A stretch of 64,000 bases of DNA, taken from positions 21,905,552 through 21,969,551 of the forward strand of contig NC_072472.1 in assembly GCF_027596085.1 (NCBI RefSeq). Reading direction: 5' to 3'. Under the pieces are notes generated by a model, which made no database searches, was not told the origin of the DNA, and was given only the letters and a program-made list of their open reading frames with translations. This stretch comes from Anoplopoma fimbria (lineage: Eukaryota > Chordata > Actinopteri > Perciformes > Anoplopomatidae). The position numbers were made by a program, and so were the translations under genes. Shown in pieces: positions 55,501 through 64,000 of the stretch. Position 1 is the first letter of the stretch. Each line of letters begins with the position of its first letter.

Positions 55501-55874
55501 AACATGTATTACACCAAATATGAAGTCGGTTTTCATGTTTATTATTAGATCCTGAGCACATTTACCAAAAAGAAAAGAAAAACATTTGAATGAATTGCGA
55601 TAATTCAGCTGTGTAGTGCCGTGACGTCAAACCCCCAATTCTTACCCCCTTTGCTTTCGACCACCTTTTTGGCACCTCACCACTCTTCAAACTCGGCCTT
55701 TGTTTTGATCTCAACTACACACTTGTTAAGAAAACACCAGCATTTTTGTCGCGGCTGGAGATAATCCTGAATGCACTTTTTTCCATGTGATATGTTTCAC
55801 TGATGCGCGTGAGCACAATGTGCACAACCGCAATTAGCCATGGTTTGGACATAAACCAGATTTCCTCTGTCTTT

Positions 55875-55913
55875 GCTCTGGCACTGGCAACGTCTTTTAA
55901 ACAGTGCCAGAGC
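55875..55913. repeat. 12-bp inverted repeat
   Basis: Arms gctctggcactg and cagtgccagagc are separated by 15 nt. It lies in wscd1 intron 1, and its function is unknown. Confidence 0.7.
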
Positions 55914-58900
55914 ATCATCACTTACTCACAGTTATTATACACGCCAGCATGTATTGTAAGCCATAATATCCAACTAATTCATGTCGAGGCCCTAATTTAC
56001 CATCCAATATAGATTATTCTCACTCCTACGTTACAGTGAACCTATTGACTTGCACAAGAATCAGAACTACTCGTGTAGAAAGGATGATGATGTAACGCAT
56101 AACAGGCTACGACAGACTATTATGATGTGCTGACAAGATTAAGGCTCCATATAAAACGTAGCCCCAATTTTTTTTTTTTGATGTTATCCTCGTCTTTGCC
56201 ACATTGCTACATCACACTCAGCTCAGCCGACACATAAAAGTCTTCTTAAGAAATACCAGTGTGTGTGTGGATTCGGAGCATATGCATTTCTATTGTGTGC
56301 AGACTTCATTTACATGTTGCCCCTTGGGTCTGAGTTATATTTTTAGGTTATATGCTAGATATCGTTACTCACTCAGGAGCTGTATGTCGTGAACAGTAGA
56401 GTCCAGTTTTGTTGAATAGACTGAATGCAGATAATTCCCTAATGTTAGCTTTTGGGTTTATTTCACAGGCCGTATGAATTTGTATTCTTGGATGTTTTAA
56501 AGGTTTCAAGGACACTGAGGATTCAGCTTTTTTATGTTCACAACCCACATAAAATAAACTGATAGAAAAACATAGTTGGGAGGACTGAAGAGATGTGGCA
56601 GCAAGGTGCATGGACAAGATGGACGCAAGCGACGGGCCGTGAAATCCCCTGGCAGGTCGAGCATCGCTATATCAAATTTGTGATTCAATCAGTCTGTACT
56701 GTCCTCTGAAGCCCGTCCAGCGCGTTGTGCTGGGTGAGGCTGAGTCGCCGGCCGTCCTCAGGAGACAAACACTGGAGATCTCCAGCAGCTGCTGCCTGAA
56801 AGCACCAGACTTTGGCTCTGCCAAAGTCTGTGGCAGGGAGCATCTCCAGAGGCACTACCCAAGGTGAGCCCCACACCGCCACCCCTACCCCCTTATCCAT
56901 GCAGCGGGGGCAGGTCATTGCTTTAATCAAAGTGAAGGAGATGCACTGGGCACCTGCAGCTAAGGGTTAATGGACAAAGTCCCAGACATGATAGAAATGA
57001 CTGCACTTAGGTCTGACACTGTGTAGCTTTCTTAGACATTGAGACAGATGGCCGCGCCTGAGCCCAGTCGTCCCCACAGGACTGGACGGAGGAGGCTAAT
57101 GACGACGATGGCCGAGTATACGAGGACATGTGCCGCCGCCACGGGTAGCATGTGCACAGTGTGTGTGTGTCCTTTTTAAAGTGGGCTGAGGAGGGTTCAC
57201 AGTCTCGCCGGGTCTATAATATCCCTGCAGATGTGAGGAGAGTCATAGAAACCACAGCAGAATGGGGTCTGAGCACATTTCAGGCTGACCCAGACAGGAG
57301 TCAGAGTATTATCTATGCAGGGTTTTTGATCCTGAACAACCTGAAATACCCAGTGACTGTGACTAAAGCCATCAGAGGATGTACAGGGGTTTGGTGTGTA
57401 GGGCAGATGCAATGAAATGATGATGAAATAATATTAATATAAGACAAGACTCAATTTAACCATGAAAGTCTAATGGGCAAAAATAATAAGAATAGGAGTT
57501 AAACATAACGATTAGAAAAATGTTCTATAAAGGATAACATTTCAAAGACAAAATAAATATCTGTTATAGAACTATTAAAATGTTAAAGTGCATAGTTTTC
57601 ATGTAGGGATGATGTAAAACGTACATTATCCCTTAGAAATATATTCAACAAACTATGATAAAATAGGTTACACACTTTCCATAAAAAAGGTAGTAAAACA
57701 AAAAAGCATAGATATTATGTGAACCTGAACTGTAACCTTTCCCCAAACCATCCTTTTTTTCACCCATATTTTCTGATGTTTTGTAGTGATCAAAGATTTG
57801 TCTCATCTTTGACTGATGTTCAATTCTAGGGGCTTTTTAGGGAGAGGACATTAACTGTATGTATAAATACAGACAAAATAATTTGATATGATAAATAACC
57901 TGACAGGACAGTTTTTCAGCCCTGAGTAGTGTCAGCATGTGTTCTCAACAGCACTAACAACATGGATGTATTAAGAGAACTTGAAAGAGGGTTGGAGGCG
58001 GGGCCCTGTTCATTTTTCAACTTGCTCAGTAGTACTGGAGCAAAAAAAGACTTCAAAATATAAAATAAAATCTGATTAATGCATCCAGGTGCCATAGAAC
58101 AAGCTCACTAGCGTTAGCCTCTTAGCATCGGTCATAAGGACACCATAATATGTGGTTCAACATAAGCAGTTATGTTATATGCCTTTTCTGTGTAGTTTTC
58201 TGTTCACGGTGACAGTTAGGCACAGTCAGTGTGTAACTACGGTAACGCAATGTGTTCGGAGTATCTTTTTCTCAAAGGTTGGTTTAGTGTTAGCTCTGCT
58301 GAAATTAAAGACAGACGCCTTTGTGTAGTCAAAGATTGTAGTTGTTCGTCTCTACTTACCCATAGCTTCTACAATATTAGTATTTATTTATGTTTATGAA
58401 AGAACACCGAAGGCACATTAAAGAAAATGTGTAGGATCTGCATGGTAGTAACTGATACGACAGATGCAACATTTGAAATCAACTCAGATCTTCCATCTGG
58501 ACTGTGACAGCTGGACAGTCAGAGGAAAAATTCAGAGAGCTCAGTAAGAAGAGTGACGGGGACAAAAATAGGATATCAACAACCCAAGCACCTGCACTTC
58601 CTGACTTTCTAAAACTTTGCAGGGGAATCAACACAGACTACATAAAAACAATCAACTCTGGTGAAATATCTACACAGTGAGTGTGGCTCCTACTGTGCAG
58701 GCCTGGTCATTTTTCTTACTTCTGATCCTGCTGCACATCTCCCGGCGTACTGATACGTACTTGTAAGTAGTGTAATGGTATTACTGCCATTACAGTAATG
58801 GTATTACTGCTGTGTACTTTGTGTCGAAGTCGTCAGTAAATAGAGATTGAATAAAGTTGTTTTTTTTATAAAACAGTGGAAACATAAATATTGAAAAGCA

Positions 58901-59249
58901 AACCAAAGACCTAGCCATATTTTATCAGAATTTATCAGAAATGTTTTTCTATGTTTGTAGGTTATGATAAAAAAAACAAATACAGGCCAATAATTTGTTA
59001 TTGGCGAAGAACTAGGCTTCAGCTGAGGGATGCCGATAACAAGACTGTGTTGCATGTATGAGAGCTGTTTAATGACTGCATACCAGGGCTGAATAGTCCT
59101 GATTTAGCACCTTACCATTTGTACTTGACTCACAGTGAGTAGAAACACTTAACAAGTAAGTGTTCTCTCCAGTTCCCTGCCTTTATTTTACCAAGAAAGT
59201 GCCTCTTAAATTTCATTTGTGAGTCACCTCACATTAGGGTATCATTATA

Positions 59250-59490
59250 GCTATGACTGCAGCTAACAATTGTTTTCACTGATGATGAAACTGTATTAAT
59301 TTAATCAGTCATTTCGTCGATCAAAAGATCTTGATTTTTCAGAGCCCAAGATGACGTCTTCAAATAGTTTTTGTATGACCAACAGTCCAAAACAACAACA
59401 ACTAAATCTATTTACAGCAATATAAAACAGAGAAAAGCAGTAAATCATCACATTTAAGAAGATGGGCGGCAGATTCATGCGTTTTTGCTC
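59250..59490 (+). repeat. Dispersed teleost repeat, plus orientation
   Basis: The block starts 'gactgcagctaacaattgtt' and continues 'aatcagtcatttcgtcgatc', 'agcccaagatgacgtcttca' and 'cacatttaagaag'. The layout resembles a repeat very common in fish genomes (from memory, not searched). A second, inverted copy occurs at 55350-55500. It lies directly before the foldback element. Confidence 0.55.
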
Positions 59491-59502
59491 AATAAATGAT
59501 TG

Positions 59503-60110
59503 AAAGGAATAGCTTGATTTTGGTAAATATAATTATTTTGCTTTCTTGATGAGGACTTCATGAGAAGATTGATACCTCTCATATCTTTACTGAAATTTGA
59601 AGCTACAACCAGTAGATGTTTTGCTTAGCTTAGCATTAAGACTGGAAACTGGGCTAGCGGGGCTCTGACTAAAATCTGCCTAAAAAACATTTATATCTTT
59701 ATTGTTTGATTAAAGCAAAAACCGAAGTGCAAAAACGACACATGGTGGTTTTGTGAAAACATTATGTGCTGGCGATTTCTTTTGGATTTTTGAGCAGACA
59801 CTTCTTGAAGTCTTTGATGGTTGCCTGGCAAACTCAGAGTTACGACAAGAGTCTGGCACATGAAACATAAAAGAAAACTGATTCAACCTGTCAATGAGTG
59901 AGTTTTCGAGGTTATGGCGGGTGGATTTTAACCCTGAGACAGAGGTAGGCTAGCTGTTTCCAGTCGTTATGCTAAGCTAAGCTAACAAGGCATTAGCTTC
60001 ATATTTAGGCCTGTTGGATGAAACTACAGCTTTGTAGTATCGATCTTCTCATCTAACTCTCAGCAAGAAAGCAAATAAGTGCATTTCTCAAAATGTATCA
60101 CTTTATGATA
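59503..60110. mobile_element. Foldback (long terminal inverted repeat) element
   Basis: The left arm contains attattttgctttcttgatg, gagaagattgatac, gcttagcttagcattaagac and tggaaac. The right arm, read on the other strand, contains cttatttgctttcttgctga, gagaagatcgatac, gcttagcttagcataacgac and tggaaac. The arms are each roughly 180 bp and flank about 250 bp of unique sequence. This is a non-autonomous foldback/MITE of a kind common in fish. It lies inside wscd1 intron 1. Confidence 0.75.
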
Positions 60111-61179
60111 TTGATCAATTATAAGAATAGCTAATTTTCTGTCAACTTAATTAACTTATGGTTTTGGCACTGACTGAAACTGAGAGCGTATTGTTTAATG
60201 ATGTACTGTACCATAGAGGGTTATGAATCATATCAGAAGAAGTGGGCCCTATGCTTTTTTTCTAAAACCTTTCACCTGTTCCTCTTCCAGGGACATGAGG
60301 CACAATAGACCTGGGTAATTTAATTCTGTGTCCTGGGTAATACATTTTAAAAAGGTGCCTTTGCCAGATGGCTGTTACTGAAACTGATCCCATCCCTGCC
60401 TCCCAACATTTTTCATCTGTATCACCCTTCTTAGTGATCGAGTTGTTGTGTAGTGTCTGGTGTCTGTTTAAAAGAAGGATTAAGAGCTCTTGTAGGATGC
60501 TTTTCAAGAATAAGTTGGACCAACAAATGCTCCTCCGGAGCTAATTCCATTGTTTTTATAATTTCAACAAAATGGCAAAGGCACTGACGGGCACTGTGAA
60601 ACAACAACAACAGTAAATCTCGAGCATTCAAGTTACAGTGAAGGCCCCTTAACTGCGAGGGCAAGTAAGGAATTATATCATTTTTATCTTCGTACTAATT
60701 TATTTTCAAGAAACTCCTTCCATGCCCGCCTGCCTCTCACTTCACTGGTATTTTTCGAGGATCAGTGAGTACTTTCCCTTCATCTACAATCTGAAGCACC
60801 CCGCAAGTAAAAAGTCATATAAATGTATAATGACGCCCGTCTAAATGTTCTAAGGTCATGATTAGATGTTCGTGAAATGTCAATGAAGCCTGTTGTGAGT
60901 GCGCTGCAGAGCCTCTGTGCAGAGAGCGCACTGCCTCGGCTCCAGGCCACCCGAGCTAAAATAGTAAATCACAAAACAGAAAATAAACTTGTGTATTTGC
61001 TCCCTCATACATTATTCACCAGGAAAACCACCATCTCCGTCAACACGTCTTTGCCCTGGATATTTCAATCTCGCATTTCCTCCCTTTTCCGCTTCTTTAA
61101 TTCAGATAGCGCGATCGTGTCAAAGCTGCATTGCTTATTTTTGCTTTGTCTTCGCCTTTGTTAAATGGCAATAGAGGTG

Positions 61180-61231
61180 CAGCCTTGTACAATCCTTGTA
61201 CAGCTAATGCAGTGTTGGCTGTACAAGGCTG
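61180..61231. repeat. 12-bp inverted repeat
   Basis: Arms cagccttgtaca (61180-61191) and tgtacaaggctg (61220-61231), with an extra partial copy ccttgtacagc inside. It lies in wscd1 intron 1. Confidence 0.7.
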
Positions 61232-61734
61232 TTAACGATTGGCAAAAACCGCATCAGATGTTGTGGTCAGATATCTGTCGGGTCAGATATCATTTAGCAG
61301 CTGTTATTGGAAGTCTCTGAGGTTATGAAGAGCCAACAAGTGGCTGATGGTTAAAGGATACAACTTTACAGCCTTGGTTAATTTCTGTGCGGTTTGTTGT
61401 GAAGAATATTAATTTTGCATCTCCATGGTCAGCTGGTTAAAACAGTCAAATACCTCTTACATGGTGTTAACATCTCGCTGGCCCGCTAATTCATGTTAAT
61501 AGGGCCAGCAGTGGTCACATGTTAGCATTAGCACTGGCTGATTTGCTGCTTTTCAGTAAGCTATAAGGAAAGATTGTGAAGTTACAACTCAGTATTAATC
61601 CAGAAAAGACTTGGCGGCGGGAATACTAAAGGCGGGAAGGTGTCAACTCAACGTAGAGACTAGTCAAACTCTTCAGACTGAACTTTAAACTTCTTGAGTA
61701 ATCTTAAGAAACCAGAAAGAGTACTCTAGAATAA

Positions 61735-61925
61735 AAAATGATCCAACATAAAAACCCAGCCCAGTGACGCCAACTCTTTTCCAATGACAGAGAGAGTGCA
61801 CAGGCAAAGTGCATGCAGATAGACAGGCAGGAAGGCCGTCCAATCATTTCATTGGAGCTGAATGAAGTGATTGGACGGGCTCATTACAGTCGTGCAACAA
61901 CCACAGATACCGGATTTAAAATGTA
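61735..61925 (+). repeat. Dispersed repeat upstream of wscd1 exon 2 (copy 2)
   Basis: The shared blocks 'gatccaacataaaaacccag', 'gccaactcttttccaatgac' and 'ggccgtccaatcatttcatt' match the 13.6 kb copy. The interior is shorter. It lies in wscd1 intron 1, just after exon 1 in gene direction. Confidence 0.65.
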
Positions 61926-62028
61926 GTTTGATAGAGCATTTGATTCATTGATTGCTGTCAGAATGTAAAGAAGAACATTACCCACCCTAGCTTTGAGTTG
62001 TGTGAATTGAATGTGCATTGTTATTTAC

Positions 62029-62424
62029 CTTTATGTCTGCTGCTCCTGTGGAGAGGGACTTTCTGCTCGGGGCTCTCTGGCAGCAGACTGTGAAACCAGC
62101 GGCGATGCAAGTGTTGCACCCCCAGGCTTTGGGAAGCGTGCCAGTGCCGCCCCGCCTTGGTTCCCCCTCCGGACGCCGGCTGAACGGCGGCGGCAGCCCA
62201 TCTGGAGCGCCCCTCACCCCCAGGCCCTGAGCGACCCTGAGGGCGGTGGGGGGCGCGGCGAGGGCCAGCAGGGGCGGCAAGCCTTGAGTGGGCTGGGCCA
62301 CCCTGACACTGGAGCGCTGCAGGAGCAGGATGCTGCCCGCCATCAGGTAGGCGATGCCAAGGCAGAGCAGCAGCATCTGAGCGCGTTTCAAGAGGCAGTG
62401 CAGCCTGTAGTGGGGCGCCGCCAT
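62029..62424 (-). CDS. wscd1: wscd1 coding exon 1 (cytosolic tail, membrane anchor, stem) with a one-base frame break
   Basis: The ATG at 62424 has a good context (A at -3, G at +4) and an in-frame TAA nine bases upstream, so the start is secure. The exon encodes a short basic N-tail (MAAPHYRLHCLLKRAQ), a membrane segment at about residues 17-36 (MLLLCLGIAYLMAGSILLLQ), then a Pro/Gly-rich stem. The donor AAAG|GTAAAT is at 62028. In the start frame the end of the exon reads as unrelated Cys-rich sequence. In the frame two bases over it reads LHRRWFHSLL...SSRHK, which resembles the human WSCD1 stem (RRRWFHHF). That frame also ends in the phase exon 2 needs. One base therefore appears to be missing between about 62290 and 62150, where runs of C6 and G5 occur. 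It may be an assembly error or a real mutation. A possible acceptor (ccacctag) at 62466 suggests an upstream non-coding exon. Confidence 0.9.
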
Positions 62425-62466
62425 GTTGTTTTAACCGTCTCTCAGTGGAAGGCCACGTCGTGGACT

Positions 62467-64000
62467 AGGTGGCAGAAGATGGGTAACCTACTTACGACTC
62501 CATGCTCTCGGAAAGACAGGCAGCATCTGGCAATGTGGAAGACATTGGCCCTCCATCGTCCAATAGCAGCAGTGGAACAATGGATGTGCCACAACAGAGA
62601 GGGGCTTAATATCCAAGGCTTGGGTCACAGACTCCAGGATGATCCCTGGGGAAAAGCTGAGGCACAAAAAAGAAGAAAAAAAGATGGAATTAAAGCCTGA
62701 GTATTTCTCTGAGCACAATCTAGGGGAAGGGAAGTATATGCCTGGGGGATTAGATGCACAGCTCATGTTGACATATGGGCTTGTGTTTCTGTCTTGCAGC
62801 ATCTTGCAACACATCCCTTAGTGTCTGCTGCTTCGTTGTTTCCCTCTCTACCATTTCTTTCTAATTCAAAACCCTACTTCAAGTTGTCTTCTGCAATTCC
62901 CGATATTTTTGGTTGGAAAATTACATTGAACCTTTGCGAATATAGCTTTGGGTTTCATTCCATTTCTGCACTGTCAGATTAATTTGCACACACCGGCAAT
63001 ATCTAATATCTAAGTCTCAATTATCACAGTCAAATGACATCATGTGATAATAATAAAAAATAAAAAAAACCTGCCTCAAAATGATTATGAAATGGGGATT
63101 ACTATAGCAGTATGCAGGAAATCTGTGGAGAGATGAATAAGTGATGAGAGAAAAAAAAAAAGAAAACATGCAAGGATGAGGTGTTGAGTGAATAAATGGG
63201 ATGTAAAACATCCCTTGATACTTTGACAGAAGAGAGGAGCAGTGAAGTGCAGCCCCTAACCCTCTCCTGCCTGGTTTTTCTCCCCTGTCACGATGGTCTC
63301 TCTCTCGCAAGCTGATTTTTACTTCCAGCCTATAGAGGAGCCCACGTAACACCAGCTATGTCTGCAAACACCCCTCCAATAGACGCCGTCGTGCCCTTCA
63401 GCTCTACTTTTCGTCCCCCCCAAAAAGAGTAGGGGTGCGGTAGTGCTCCGGAGGATTGAAGCAACAGTTTGCACGATGAGTCTCCCATCAAGTGCCCAAG
63501 TTATGTTCAACTCCCGGTCGCCTCTCTCCGTGTGGATGTGACGGAACCAGGGTGTCGAAAGCTGGATCAATAATACAGAGTACACACGCATCACCCGGGC
63601 TATTCAAGAACCCCATCTTCCATCTTAACACCCTCCACACCATCAGTGTGTCTCCAGCTTACCTTCACATGCTCAGCATCCTTATATCGAGCCACCACAT
63701 GTCAGTTTATGGCCGTTATGATCGTCGTGTTTTCCTTAGTGTCCGGCGAAGGTCTCCTCCACTCTCCAGCATTTCCCACAGCTGGTGTTATATAATCTCT
63801 CTCTCTCTCTGTCTCTCTCTATGTCTCTCTCTCTCTCTCTCTCCGTCGCTCTGAAAGGCTGGCACGGCGTATAAAGCCAGTATGTGTGAGTGTGTGTTGG
63901 TGATGATGATGAGGAGGAGGAGGAGGAGGAGGAGGAGGAGAGGAGAAGTCAGTCTCATTTGCATTGGTGATCTGAACGCGTCACGGCTCCTCTACACCGA
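62467..64000. other. 5' flank of wscd1
   Basis: It probably holds wscd1 5' non-coding exon(s) or promoter on the minus strand, but no exon can be fixed beyond the possible acceptor at 62466. The right edge is CT/GAG-rich. Confidence 0.35.
63798..63942 (+). repeat. CT-rich and (GAG)n tracts flanking a TATA-like motif
   Basis: CT repeats run from 63798 to 63842, a TATAAAG motif lies at 63870-63876, and (GAT)n/(GAG)n runs from 63901 to 63941. The TATA motif may belong to a transcript starting at the right edge. Evidence is weak. Confidence 0.5.

Noticed and set aside
56807..56831. 10-bp hairpin (cagactttgg / ccaaagtctg)
   Set aside because: Stem too short and not linked to any feature; expected by chance at this scale.
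56685..56930. GC-rich minus-strand frame in wscd1 intron 1, tested as a missing wscd1 exon
   Set aside because: The peptide does not resemble WSCD proteins, and once the exon 1 frame break is allowed for, no exon is missing.
57040..57150. GC-rich segment open on both strands with a cacag acceptor-like site
   Set aside because: Short frames only, no donor, and no known family.
62217..62218. Alternative donor GGGG|GTGAGG inside wscd1 exon 1
   Set aside because: The sequence after it, in the shifted frame, still matches the WSCD1 stem (RRWFH), and using it would not restore the phase to exon 2.
62011..62700. 229-codon plus-strand frame, the longest in the window
   Set aside because: It is antisense to wscd1 exon 1, where GC-rich coding sequence keeps the opposite strand open. 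It has no recognisable domain.

Overview
This looks like a vertebrate nuclear genome, and most likely a ray-finned (probably percomorph) fish. Genes are split by GT-AG introns, very long (CA/TG)n tracts are abundant, and several dispersed repeats resemble families common in teleost genomes, including a Tc1-like transposon relic, a Ty3/Gypsy gag relic, foldback elements and retroposon tails. Only one protein-coding gene can be named with confidence. Nearly all of the longer open frames are low-complexity or antisense artefacts. Left half (about 1-28 kb, plus strand): this is a microRNA cluster in the order mir-99a, let-7c, mir-125b. mir-99a and let-7c lie about 0.6 kb apart, and mir-125b follows about 8 kb downstream. 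Order and strand match the vertebrate mir-99/let-7/mir-125 clusters. Strong acceptor/donor pairs on the same strand (12358-12576, 13127-13194, 26718-26753, 27213-27371, and weaker ones at 1-231 and 25168-25261) outline a possible spliced non-coding host transcript comparable to mammalian MIR99AHG. Two TATA/CCAAT arrangements (about 3.0 kb and 17.6 kb) could be promoters. The second lies between let-7c and mir-125b. Middle (28-49 kb): this is AT-rich, repeat-laden intergenic DNA. It holds a composite Tc1/mariner fossil (34.9-36.0 kb), a broken gag fragment (38.7-39.3 kb, minus), two retroposon tails of one family, a duplicated 260-bp block, a 12-bp minisatellite, a possible terminal exon with poly(A) signals on the minus strand (33.8-34.2 kb), and an orphan frame for a small secreted cysteine-rich peptide (45.9 kb, plus). 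Right part (49-62.4 kb, minus strand): a complete eight-coding-exon wscd1 gene encodes a type II membrane protein with two WSC domains and a PAPS-dependent sulfotransferase domain. All seven splice junctions fit in phase except that the first exon carries a one-base frame break. With one base added, the coding length is 1728 nt, or 575 codons plus stop, which is the usual WSCD1 length. The microRNA cluster and wscd1 sit about 27 kb apart without an identifiable gene between them. No CRISPR array, tRNA, rRNA or prokaryotic feature was seen.
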